Under the pieces are notes generated by a model. The model ran no database searches and was not told where the DNA came from. It worked only from the letters and a program-made list of their open reading frames with translations. From Enterococcus devriesei (GTDB taxonomy: Bacteria > Bacillota > Bacilli > Lactobacillales > Enterococcaceae): a DNA stretch of 64,000 nt. Position 1 is the stretch's first letter, and each line of letters starts with the position of its first letter. Shown here one piece after another: positions 8,843-15,908 of the stretch. The stretch is taken from the NCBI RefSeq assembly GCF_001885905.1, contig NZ_JXKM01000003.1, positions 172,187 through 236,186 of the forward strand. The letters run 5' to 3'. Position numbers and translations under genes: made by a program.

Positions 8843-9868
8843 ATGAAATGTACGATCAATGATATTGCTAAAGAAACCGGATATTCAAGAAATACTGTTT
8901 CAAAAGCACTCAAGAACGATCCTCAAGTATCTCAGCGAACAACGGAGAACATTATAAAAAAAGCCGAATCCATGGGGTATTTTATGAAGGAAGAACGGAC
9001 AAAATACAAGATCGATCAGGGAAATATCTTGTTCCTGAATATCAATCATGCAAAGGATTCTCAATTTTGGAGCAATGTTTTGACGGGGATCGAAATGGTC
9101 CTTTCCGAAACGAATTACCAGTTGACGATCGCAACGTTATCGAAAGAGGATATCGAGGAAGGGCATTTGCCTGAGGCGGTCTACAGTTCGAATACGAAAG
9201 GTATCATTGTGGTCGAAATGAATTTCCGGCCGGTTTGGGATAAGTTATTGGAGACCCACCTTCCGATAGTTACGGTGGATGCGCCAAAAAATCCTAATTA
9301 TTTGATTGGAAAGTGTGACATTGTTATGATGGAAAATCATTCCAATGTTGAACGAATCACTGAATTACTCATTCAAAAGGGCTACTCAGATTTTGCCTTT
9401 ATTGGTGATTTGTATTCACCTAATACAGGGCTTGGCTTTATGGAGCGTTATTATGCCTTTTTCAATACGCTGAAAAAGCATGAACTGGAAATCAATAGTC
9501 CCGCTTCGATTCTCAAGGACACAGACACGATTTTTGAGAATTTTGAGAAAATCAAAGAATTGCTCAATTCCATGAAAAAAGTGCCAGATGTCTTCTTGTG
9601 CGGAAATGACTGGCTAGCGATCCAATTGATCTACGCCTTGCAAGCGCTGGGTCATAGAGTACCGGACGATGTCAACGTGATTGGGTTTGATAATATCCCG
9701 AACTCCGAGCGAATTTTGCCGGGCTTGACCACCATCGACACACCGAAAATCTACTTGGGCAGAAAAGCCGCGCACCTCATTATGGATCGCTTGTCTGAAC
9801 CTGATATTCCCTTTTCAATTTCCAAATACTCGACTAAGTTGATTATTCGAGAATCTACTAATTTATAA
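8843..9868 (+). CDS. LacI-family transcriptional regulator of the fructoside operon
   Basis: This is a DNA-binding repressor or activator, 341 residues long. The N-terminal helix-turn-helix is classic LacI: TINDIAKETGYSRNTVSKALKNDPQVSQRTTENI at residues 3-36. The rest is a periplasmic-binding-protein-like sensor domain, with the DVFLCGNDWLAIQLIYAL and DVNVIGFDNIPNSERILPGLTTI motifs near the C-terminus. It is divergent from the seven-gene sugar operon and separated only by 158 bp of promoter DNA, so it almost certainly controls that operon. The ligand may be sucrose, a fructoside or a sugar phosphate; this cannot be read from the sequence. Confidence 0.92.
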   Translation: MKCTINDIAKETGYSRNTVSKALKNDPQVSQRTTENIIKKAESMGYFMKEERTKYKIDQGNILFLNINHAKDSQFWSNVLTGIEMVLSETNYQLTIATLSKEDIEEGHLPEAVYSSNTKGIIVVEMNFRPVWDKLLETHLPIVTVDAPKNPNYLIGKCDIVMMENHSNVERITELLIQKGYSDFAFIGDLYSPNTGLGFMERYYAFFNTLKKHELEINSPASILKDTDTIFENFEKIKELLNSMKKVPDVFLCGNDWLAIQLIYALQALGHRVPDDVNVIGFDNIPNSERILPGLTTIDTPKIYLGRKAAHLIMDRLSEPDIPFSISKYSTKLIIRESTNL

Positions 9869-9975
9869 TAATCCGTATAAAATAATACATATTTTTGTAA
9901 AAATTATTTTTTGCTTATATTTAGAAAAACACACTTAATCTTATGAAAAAGGCCCGTCGCATCATGCTATACTCG

Positions 9976-10022
9976 CTATAAAGTAGACAGAGTAAAAACA
10001 AAAGTACAGATCTACTTTATAG
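9976..10022. repeat. 12-bp inverted repeat with 23-nt loop, upstream of the IS remnant
   Basis: CTATAAAGTAGA (9976-9987) and TCTACTTTATAG (10011-10022) are perfect inverted arms. The right arm runs directly into a GGGAGCC ribosome-binding site and the ATG of the broken transposase-like frame. It could be a terminus-proximal or translation-shielding hairpin of the former element. Confidence 0.6.
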
Positions 10023-10033
10023 GGAGCCTTTGT

Positions 10034-10245
10034 ATGTCTAAAAAAATATTCATTCTGTAGAAGAAAAATATCACATAATATTAGAGATTCTCGAATAGTT
10101 CTAATCGTTACACAGATTACTAAAACATATTCTGTTTCTATAAAAACTATTAACGATTAGATTCACAAGTCCAATATTGCTGGTTAGAAAGGTTCCTAGA
10201 ATCAAAAAAATGGACGATACGGTAATAAACTGATATAACGACCCG
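10034..10245 (+). pseudogene. Decayed IS3-type transposase OrfA remnant
   Basis: The frame opens with ATG after GGGAGCC, encoding MSKK, then is thrown off by a frameshift. In the next frame IHSVEEKYHIILEILE is readable, which is the typical start of an IS3-family helix-turn-helix OrfA. A second shift restores SVSIKTIND-stop-IHKSNIAG-stop-KGS, where the stops look like mutated Trp (TGG to TAG) and Leu (TTG to TAG) codons. No OrfB or complete termini are seen, so this is a dead fragment. The surrounding gap 9869-10369 holds nothing else that I recognise. Family assignment rests on motif resemblance only. Confidence 0.6.
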
Positions 10246-10369
10246 TTTTGACCGTCATCAATAAAAGATGGTAGTAAATATTTCGGATAACCGCTAACTC
10301 CTCCGTATCATCCCTCTGCGGTTGATTGTTAGAAATCCCGTCAAATCAACAAAATTTATAAAAATATCA

Positions 10370-10849
10370 TCATTTATGATATGGCTCCCCCGCATTTATC
10401 CTCATTGCGCGATAAATCTGCTCCACCAGAATCAGCCGCATCAACTGATGTGGATAAGTCATTTTACCGAAAGACATTTGTGCATTGCTGCGTTTAAGTA
10501 CTTCATCACTTAACCCTAACGATCCACCAATAACGAAGACAAACTGACTATTACCGCTGGTCTGCAACTTATCTAATGTTGCGGCAAATTCTTCACTGCT
10601 GGGATTTTTTCCATTGATGGCTAAAGCAAAGACGTACTCGCTCTCTTTGATTTTGGCAAGAATTCGTTCACCTTCTTTCGCTTTGACTTGGATCATTTCA
10701 GCTTCGCTGAGTTTTTCTGGTGCTTTTTCATCGGGAACTTCCACTAATGAAATTTTGCAATATTTTGATAGGCGCTTCGTATATTCGGCAATGCCTTGGA
10801 CAAGGTATTTTTCTTTTAGTTTTCCCACGGATATAATTTTAATGTTCAT
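10370..10849 (-). CDS. rlmH: 23S rRNA (pseudouridine-1915-N3)-methyltransferase
   Basis: RlmH methylates pseudouridine 1915 in helix 69 of 23S rRNA on the assembled 70S ribosome, using S-adenosylmethionine. The 159-residue protein has the expected length, the start [16 protein letters not shown], the SPOUT-fold SAM site [14 protein letters not shown] near 103-116, and the conserved C-terminal block [30 protein letters not shown]. It is divergent from htrA. In other Firmicutes rlmH also neighbours htrA, often near walRK or the replication origin. The C-terminal coding end of rlmH genes is the SCCmec attachment site in staphylococci; no inserted element is seen here. Confidence 0.96.
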   Translation of the reverse strand: MNIKIISVGKLKEKYLVQGIAEYTKRLSKYCKISLVEVPDEKAPEKLSEAEMIQVKAKEGERILAKIKESEYVFALAINGKNPSSEEFAATLDKLQTSGNSQFVFVIGGSLGLSDEVLKRSNAQMSFGKMTYPHQLMRLILVEQIYRAMRINAGEPYHK

Positions 10850-10961
10850 CAGTTTTCTTCCTTTGATTGTTTTATTTAGTCGGTCTTCGTATTTTTCCTA
10901 TGTAGCCCTAGATAACTACTTTTCCACTGCAATTTGATTAAGCAAAGCAACTCAGCATATT

Positions 10962-11181
10962 TTTTCCACGGATTTATGCACACTAATCACAGGTTTATCC
11001 CCAGCTTTTGGCTTATTTTTTCCTGTTTTAGGGGTGTTTTTGAATACAAACGTATGTTTTGCACCGGCTTATCCCCTTTATCCACATTTATGTTAATAAC
11101 TTTTTTAAGTTCTATTGACAAACTTTTTCCTTAGTTTTCCACGATGGCTGTGGAAAAAATTTTTTTCGTCATTTATCCATA
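10962..11181. promoter_or_regulatory. Cluster of DnaA-box-like sequences between rlmH and htrA
   Basis: Two perfect TTATNCACA boxes occur, TTATGCACA (10974-10982) and TTATCCACA (11078-11086). Near matches lie at 10962-10970 (TTTTCCACG), 10995-11003 (TTATCCCCA), 11069-11077 (TTATCCCCT), 11135-11143 (TTTTCCACG), 11149-11157 (minus strand TTTTCCACA) and 11173-11181 (TTATCCATA). Eight sites in 220 bp of AT-rich DNA is far denser than expected by chance. Such clusters occur at origins and at DnaA-titrating or DnaA-regulated loci. No dnaA gene is in the window, so this is not shown to be oriC. Confidence 0.6.
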
Positions 11182-11196
11182 ATTTCTTACAATTCT

Positions 11197-11276
11197 TTTT
11201 CATAAAAAAGTCAAATCAGTATAGTAGACTTAACTTATAGCAAAACACTATACTTAATATAACTTAATTTATAGCA
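11197..11276 (+). promoter_or_regulatory. htrA promoter region with 15-bp direct repeat
   Basis: A weak promoter TTTTCA (11197-11202), 17 bp, TATAGT (11220-11225) precedes htrA; an alternative -10 is TATACT (11249-11254). Near-identical copies ACTTAACTTATAGCA (11228-11242) and ACTTAATTTATAGCA (11262-11276) start 34 bp apart, about three helical turns, and the second ends just before the ribosome-binding site. This arrangement suggests binding of a dimeric response regulator; CiaR controls htrA in streptococci with other repeats. Confidence 0.4.
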
Positions 11277-11292
11277 GAGGTGGAGAAAAAAT

Positions 11293-12597
11293 ATGGCAAG
11301 AAAAGATATTACACCGACTCCTAGAAAGTCTGGTGGTTTCTTCAGACGTTTTGGTCTAAGTTTACTTGGTGGCGTGATCGGCGCGGTTTTGACGATCGGC
11401 GTTTTTTATGTCGCGAATGGTTCCTTGTTATCCCCTGACAACCAAAATGCTAGCGGATCACCAAGTGCTGGCAATACAAAAGTCAGCAACATGAAGGTGG
11501 ATGTGAATTCTGATGTGACTGAAGCGGCTGGTAAAGTGCAGGATGCGGTTGTTTCTGTTATCAATTTACAAAAGCAACAATCGCAAAGCGGCTTAGGTGG
11601 CTTCTCAGATATTTTTGGTAATGGAAGCGAGCAAGAACAATCGGATGACAGTGGAAAATTAGAGGAATCTTCTGAAGGTTCCGGCGTTATTTACAAGCGT
11701 GAAGGCAACACAGCGTACATCGTAACGAATAATCACGTGGTAGAAAAACAAGATGGCCTTGAAGTCTTGTTAAAGGATGGCTCAAAAGTGAAAGCCTCTT
11801 TGGTCGGTACTGATTCTTATACTGACTTAGCGGTTTTAAAAGTGGAATCAGACAAAGTTGCTGACATCAAACCTGCAACATTTGGTGATTCAAGCAGCTT
11901 GAAAGTCGGCGAACCTGCGATTGCTTTAGGCTCACCATTAGGTTCTCAGTATGCAAACTCCGTAACGTCTGGGATTATTTCATCGTTAAATCGCCAAGTC
12001 ATCAACCAAAATGAAGATGGTCAGACAGTCAACATCAATGCGATCCAAACGGATGCAGCGATCAATCCAGGGAACTCTGGCGGCCCGCTCGTCAATATGG
12101 CTGGCCAAGTGGTTGGGATCAATTCCAGCAAGATCGTCCAAACAGAATCAAATGTCAGTGTTGAAGGTATTGGTTTTGCGATTCCAAGTAATGATGTCGT
12201 GAATGTCATCAATCAATTGGAAAAAGATGGCAAAGTAATTCGTCCAGCATTAGGGATTACAATGGTTAACTTATCCGACCTTTCAACGGAACAATTACAA
12301 GAAATCGTTAAAATTCCAAGCTCTGTGACTCAAGGTGTCGTAGTAGCCAGCGTTCAGTCATCAACCCCAGCGGATCAAGCTGGTTTGAAGAAATATGATG
12401 TCATCACAAAAATTGATGATACGGATGTTTCTACCGGTGTAGAACTACAATCAGAATTGTACAAGCACAAAGTTGGCGATACCGTACAAGTCACTTATTA
12501 CCGGAAAGAGAAAAAAGAGACAGCTTCAATCAAATTGAGTCTCGATGCAAACTCATTAAAATCCAATAGCCAACAACAACAAAATAATAATCAATAA
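11293..12597 (+). CDS. htrA: HtrA/DegP-type membrane-anchored serine protease
   Basis: This surface quality-control protease degrades misfolded exported proteins. It has 434 residues: a short cytoplasmic N-terminus, one TM at about 21-42, a low-complexity linker rich in Ser/Gln/Gly, then a trypsin-like domain. The catalytic triad is visible as His in VTNNHVVE, Asp in YTDLAVLKV and Ser in INPGNSGGPLVN. A single PDZ domain (about 330-415, with QGVVVASVQSSTPADQAGLKKYDVI) follows, and the protein ends in a Gln/Asn tract. The domain plan matches streptococcal HtrA. A GAGGTGGAG site precedes the start and a hairpin terminator follows at 12607. Confidence 0.95.
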   Translation: MARKDITPTPRKSGGFFRRFGLSLLGGVIGAVLTIGVFYVANGSLLSPDNQNASGSPSAGNTKVSNMKVDVNSDVTEAAGKVQDAVVSVINLQKQQSQSGLGGFSDIFGNGSEQEQSDDSGKLEESSEGSGVIYKREGNTAYIVTNNHVVEKQDGLEVLLKDGSKVKASLVGTDSYTDLAVLKVESDKVADIKPATFGDSSSLKVGEPAIALGSPLGSQYANSVTSGIISSLNRQVINQNEDGQTVNINAIQTDAAINPGNSGGPLVNMAGQVVGINSSKIVQTESNVSVEGIGFAIPSNDVVNVINQLEKDGKVIRPALGITMVNLSDLSTEQLQEIVKIPSSVTQGVVVASVQSSTPADQAGLKKYDVITKIDDTDVSTGVELQSELYKHKVGDTVQVTYYRKEKKETASIKLSLDANSLKSNSQQQQNNNQ

Positions 12598-12606
12598 ACA
12601 GGAATT

Positions 12607-12637
12607 AAGAGCTGCGAGGATTCGCGGCTCTTTTTTC
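12607..12637 (+). terminator. Terminator of htrA
   Basis: AGAGCTGCGA and TCGCGGCTCT form a stem with one mismatch and a four-base loop, followed by a T-run, 10 bp after the htrA stop. Confidence 0.85.
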
Positions 12638-12655
12638 TGTCTTCAGGCAAATAAA

Positions 12656-12690
12656 GAAAAAAAGCCCAGAGTAAACTTCCTCTGGACTTG
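12656..12690 (-). terminator. Terminator of the tRNA-binding-domain gene
   Basis: Read on the minus strand, AGTCCAGAG and CTCTGGGCT pair around an eight-base loop, followed by seven T residues. It lies just after the end of the minus-strand gene at 12700. Confidence 0.8.
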
Positions 12691-12699
12691 ATTGCTCAA

Positions 12700-13308
12700 T
12701 TATTTTCCTACTTCGAACTTTTCGCCAGTCTTAGCACTCTCGTCTAAAACTAAAATCCCTTTTTTCTCTGGCGCATTTGGTAAATGCAATTCCTTCGCGG
12801 AGCAGATCATGCCATAGCTTTCCACGCCTCGTAGGCTGCCTGGCCAAATCATCATACCATCTGGCATCATCGCACCGGGTTTGGCTACAACGACTTTTTG
12901 ACCTGCTTCGATATTGGCTGCGCCACACACGATTTGTAATGTTTCGCCGTCGATCTCTGTTTCTGTAATATGCAGATGGTCAGAGTCGGGATGATCGACG
13001 CAGGTTTTTACATAACCAACCACAAATTTAGGAGCCAGATCCGCGACTAAACGCTCTTCAAAGCCGGTTAATTTTAATTGCTCATTTAATTGGTCGATTT
13101 CTTCTTCTGTCAGTTCTACTTGCCCATTGCCTTTGATTGACAAATATTCTGAAACATCAAAAAAGTTCCAAGCAACGGTGGTACCTTCTACGGTTTGTAC
13201 ACGAGCGATATTGCCTTTTCGTTCGACTCGATTTTCTTTATTTTCATCATTCTTGACGATTACCATTAAGGTATCGCCGACATTCTTTTTATTATACGCA
13301 AAAATCAC
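12700..13308 (-). CDS. ytpR: YtpR-type tRNA-binding domain protein
   Basis: This soluble protein has an N-terminal YtpR-specific domain and a C-terminal tRNA-binding OB fold (about residues 90-200) related to the beta subunit of phenylalanyl-tRNA synthetase. Motifs include FVVGYVKTCVDHPDSDHLHI, IVCGAANIEAGQKVVVAKPGA and SYGMICSAKELHLP. I place the start at a GTG at 13306-13308: GGAGG lies 7 bp before it, and 202 residues match Bacillus YtpR. Upstream ATG codons would put the Shine-Dalgarno site inside the gene. Its cellular role is not known. The thioredoxin gene at 14044 resembles YtpP, the neighbour of ytpR in Bacillus. Confidence 0.88.
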   Translation of the reverse strand: MIFAYNKKNVGDTLMVIVKNDENKENRVERKGNIARVQTVEGTTVAWNFFDVSEYLSIKGNGQVELTEEEIDQLNEQLKLTGFEERLVADLAPKFVVGYVKTCVDHPDSDHLHITETEIDGETLQIVCGAANIEAGQKVVVAKPGAMMPDGMMIWPGSLRGVESYGMICSAKELHLPNAPEKKGILVLDESAKTGEKFEVGK

Positions 13309-13433
13309 GCTGCTACCTCCAGTCATAGTCCTCTCGTATCTTAACAAATCTAGCGAACCTTGTGCATGAGATTTTTTTCATTTCTAGTTTAATTTTCAGC
13401 AAATTGCTTGAGCCACTAGTTTCATTGCAAAAT

Positions 13434-13575
13434 AAAAAGCTGAGACATTAAAATAATTCTCCGCTCCCTTTTGAAAATAAACGGTGTGATAGAAGTAGCT
13501 TCTTCGGAAATAAGCCGAAATTTTTGAAATTCCTTCTTATTTCTTGAAGCTGAACACTTCTATCCCACATTCATC
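13434..13575 (+). repeat. Enterococcal palindromic intergenic repeat, copy 1
   Basis: The left part (13434-13503) aligns with copies at 16909-16980 and 40840-40921 (minus): AAAAAGCTGAGAC, then ATAAACGGTG, then AGAAGTAGCTTC. The unit extends into an imperfect dyad: GATAGAAG...GAAATAAG is answered by CTTATTTC...CTTCTATC. Size and form resemble the EFAR-type repeats of enterococci, from memory and not checked. It sits between the ytpR-like and uspA genes. Confidence 0.6.
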
Positions 13576-13578
13576 CTT

Positions 13579-14034
13579 TTATTTTGTCGTTGGATGTACG
13601 ATCAGTACGTCACACAAGGCTTCCTTGATGACATAACTGGCGACACTTCCCGTCATAAAACGTTCCACTGCGTTTAACCCAGACTGACCAACCATAATTA
13701 AATCAATATCATATTTCTTCGGTAATGTTTGGGCCATTGCTTCTTTAGCTGATCCGTAAGCAATGATTCCTTCGATTTTATTGTAGCCAAATTCCTTACC
13801 TACCGCTTTACACTCATTGATCAAGTCCTTGGCATCGGTAGTTAATTGGTCCATAATATTTTCATTCAATGGAGAATAGCTCATGAATGTATAGATTTGA
13901 TGATCGATCACATTGGCCACATAAACCGTTCCGTGGTTTCTTTTCGCGACGTTCAATGCTTTTTTGAAGGCCTCCATTGCTTGATCACTGCCATCGATTC
14001 CGACTAATATATTTTGATATGATTGTGTGAACAT
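13579..14034 (-). CDS. Universal stress protein, UspA family
   Basis: This is a 151-residue cytoplasmic Usp-fold protein thought to help cells survive starvation or stress. It starts with YQNILVGIDGSDQAMEAFKKAL, the usual beta1-loop with Asp for ATP contact. It ends with the ATP-binding motif G-x2-G-x9-GS (GQSGLNAVERFMTGSVASYV, residues about 119-138). The motif is intact, so it belongs to the ATP-binding branch. The gene lies 9 bp after the thioredoxin-like gene and has its own site, TAGGAGA, so the two are co-transcribed. The exact function of single-domain Usp proteins in lactic acid bacteria is unclear. Confidence 0.9.
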   Translation of the reverse strand: MFTQSYQNILVGIDGSDQAMEAFKKALNVAKRNHGTVYVANVIDHQIYTFMSYSPLNENIMDQLTTDAKDLINECKAVGKEFGYNKIEGIIAYGSAKEAMAQTLPKKYDIDLIMVGQSGLNAVERFMTGSVASYVIKEALCDVLIVHPTTK

Positions 14035-14043
14035 TCCGATCTC

Positions 14044-14361
14044 CTACCCTTCCACTCGTTGCAAGAAGCCAGCGATTTCATCTTTTGTTTTACGATTTTT
14101 ATTGACTAAACGACCCATTTCCTCGCCGTCATTAACTACAACAAAACTAGGAATCCCAAAAATATTCCATTCTGCAGCTACATCGATGTATTCATCTCGA
14201 TCGACTTGAATAAATTGAAATTGAGGAAACGCTGCTTCGATCTCCGGCATTTGCGGCTTGATAAAGCTGCAGTCACCACACCAGTCAGCAGTAAAGAAAA
14301 ACACATTCTTGCCTTTTTCCGCATAACCCGCTAATTCTTCAATACTTTTAGGGATAATCAT
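14044..14361 (-). CDS. Thioredoxin-family protein (YtpP-like)
   Basis: This small cytoplasmic thiol-disulfide protein of 105 residues has active site FTADWCGDCSFIKPQM, i.e. WCGDC instead of the canonical WCGPC. The cis-proline segment FGIPSFVVVNDGE is also present. Replacing Pro with Asp in the CxxC loop should alter redox potential, as in Bacillus YtpP-type proteins, so it is probably not the main thioredoxin. I chose the ATG at 14361 because AAAGGT lies about 9 bp before it and the fold begins there; the longer frame adds 13 poorly conserved residues. It is transcribed with the uspA-like gene. Confidence 0.85.
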   Translation of the reverse strand: MIIPKSIEELAGYAEKGKNVFFFTADWCGDCSFIKPQMPEIEAAFPQFQFIQVDRDEYIDVAAEWNIFGIPSFVVVNDGEEMGRLVNKNRKTKDEIAGFLQRVEG

Positions 14362-14545
14362 TCCGTCACGACCTTTTCTTTTACTACTTTGATTATACAC
14401 GTTTCCGACTTTTTGAGAAAGAAGAGGCGTCTATCCTAGATCAATAGCGAACAAGAACGTGTTCAAAAAAGATTGGCGCATGTTTTTCATTTCCGGGGTA
14501 TCAATGGTAAAATAAAGCGAACAGACTGAAAGAGGAGGCAAGACT

Positions 14546-14878
14546 ATGAGTACAGCGAAAAGATTCGCTCAAGGACTGGCTATCGGCTCGTCAATCGGAT
14601 TAGCTGCAGGAGTTGCGACAAATCACTACTATCGAAAAAAGCAAAAGCTTTCTCCTGACAAAATCTTACATCAAATCAAGGCAGACTTTCTAAAAGAAGG
14701 CCCGATTGAAGGCTCTTGGATCTCTTTTGAGACCGAACGCATGCAAAAATTCGCGATTACAATGGATGTTCTTTCTGGTGGGATCACTCGTACCGAAGAC
14801 GATCAATTAGTCGCCTATGAGTTTAAAGCGGACGCGAAGACCGGTGCCGTTCTAAGTATTGACCGTGTGATTGAATAA
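14546..14878 (+). CDS. Small membrane-anchored PepSY-like protein
   Basis: This 110-residue protein has an N-terminal hydrophobic segment at about 9-27 (GLAIGSSIGLAAGVA) that acts as a membrane anchor or uncleaved signal, followed by a positively charged stretch (YYRKKQKL). The remaining 75 residues resemble a PepSY-like fold, with SPDKILHQIKADF at its start and YEFKADAKTGAVLSIDRV at its end. Proteins of this kind are annotated as predicted small secreted proteins in Firmicutes. PepSY domains are linked to protease inhibition, but no function is shown here. AGGAGG precedes the start, and the gene stands alone with its own terminator. Confidence 0.75.
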   Translation: MSTAKRFAQGLAIGSSIGLAAGVATNHYYRKKQKLSPDKILHQIKADFLKEGPIEGSWISFETERMQKFAITMDVLSGGITRTEDDQLVAYEFKADAKTGAVLSIDRVIE

Positions 14879-14881
14879 GTA

Positions 14882-14920
14882 AAAGCTCTCAACTTTTCAA
14901 AAAGTTGAGAGCTTTCTTTC
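14882..14920. terminator. Bidirectional terminator
   Basis: AAAGCTCTCAACTTTT and AAAAGTTGAGAGCTTT form a 16-bp perfect stem with a two-base gap, between the convergent PepSY-like and SDR genes. Confidence 0.9.
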
Positions 14921-14928
14921 TTCTTATC

Positions 14929-15822
14929 TTATAAATTGATCGGTTCGCCGCCGGTCACTCCATAAATTTGCGAGGTGACATAGCTAGCATCATTAGACGC
15001 TAGAAACACATAAACTGGGGCTAGCTCTGCAGGCTGTCCCGCGCGTTCTAGTAATGAATCCTGACCAAATTCCGGCAGTGCATCCTTTGGTTGTCCTTGA
15101 TCTAATTGCAGCGGTGTCCAGATTGGACCTGGTGCCACACCGTTGACGCGAATGCCTTTTTTCGCTAGCTGTGCCGCTAAGCTGACAGTGAAATTCGCAA
15201 TAGCAGCCTTAGTTGTCGCATAATCCATTAAATGGTCGCTAGGGTTGAAGGCCTGTACAGAAGTCGTTGTGATGATACTGCTGCCAGCTGGTAAATGAGG
15301 CAACGCCTTTTGAACGAGATCAAACATTGAAATAATATTGACCTTGAAGGTGTCTTCTACTTGCTTGATCGGCAGTTCTTCGATTGACGGCTGCGAGATT
15401 TGCTGAGCAGCATTCAATACCAACGTATCCAATCCGCCAAAGGCCTCCACAGTTTTTTCTACCATTTCCTTCGGAGCCTGATCTTCCCGCAAGTCATAAG
15501 GTAATAACAAGGCTTTTCTGCCCGCTTTTTCGATATATCCTGCGACTTCTTTGGCGTCCTTATCTTCTCCCGGAAAATAATGAATCGCCACATCCGCGCC
15601 TTCTCTCGCATATGCGATAGCAGCTGCGCGGCCGATTCCAGAGTCTCCACCAGTGATCAGTACACGGCGATTTTCTAATTTTTTGTTTCCAACATAGCTT
15701 TCCTCACCACAATCTGGTTTCGGTGCCATCTCATCTTGTAGTGCCGGAGTGTCTTGATCTTGCTTTTTAAACTTATGCTCGTGAAACATTTTTCTCGGGT
15801 CGATTAAGTTGGGGTCAGTCAT
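14929..15822 (-). CDS. SDR oxidoreductase, general-stress YdaD/YhxC type
   Basis: This NAD(P)-dependent short-chain dehydrogenase has 297 residues, with a 45-residue N-terminal extension (FKKQDQDTPALQDEMAPKPD) typical of the extended stress-related SDRs of Bacillus. The Rossmann motif is TGGDSGIGRA, the structural motif is VLNAAQQ in place of NNAG, and the catalytic residues are Ser in ITTTSVQAF and Tyr/Lys in YATTKAA. The loop RVNGVAPGPIWTPL is conserved. The substrate is not known; related genes respond to salt and ethanol stress. GAGGAG precedes the start. It is a single-gene unit convergent with the PepSY-like gene. Confidence 0.88.
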   Translation of the reverse strand: MTDPNLIDPRKMFHEHKFKKQDQDTPALQDEMAPKPDCGEESYVGNKKLENRRVLITGGDSGIGRAAAIAYAREGADVAIHYFPGEDKDAKEVAGYIEKAGRKALLLPYDLREDQAPKEMVEKTVEAFGGLDTLVLNAAQQISQPSIEELPIKQVEDTFKVNIISMFDLVQKALPHLPAGSSIITTTSVQAFNPSDHLMDYATTKAAIANFTVSLAAQLAKKGIRVNGVAPGPIWTPLQLDQGQPKDALPEFGQDSLLERAGQPAELAPVYVFLASNDASYVTSQIYGVTGGEPINL

Positions 15823-15908
15823 TTTATCTCCTCACTTTCTACTATAAGCTTAATAGATAATCAAAAAGATGAAAAATATTTTGCTTATTAGCTGAAAATG
15901 AAGCTATA

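Noticed and set aside
10934-11134. 66-residue open frame on the plus strand
   Set aside because: It lies across the DnaA-box cluster, lacks a ribosome-binding site and has no coding pattern.
10962-11181. Chromosomal origin oriC
   Set aside because: DnaA boxes are dense, but dnaA, dnaN, rpmH and parB are not in the window, so origin function cannot be claimed.
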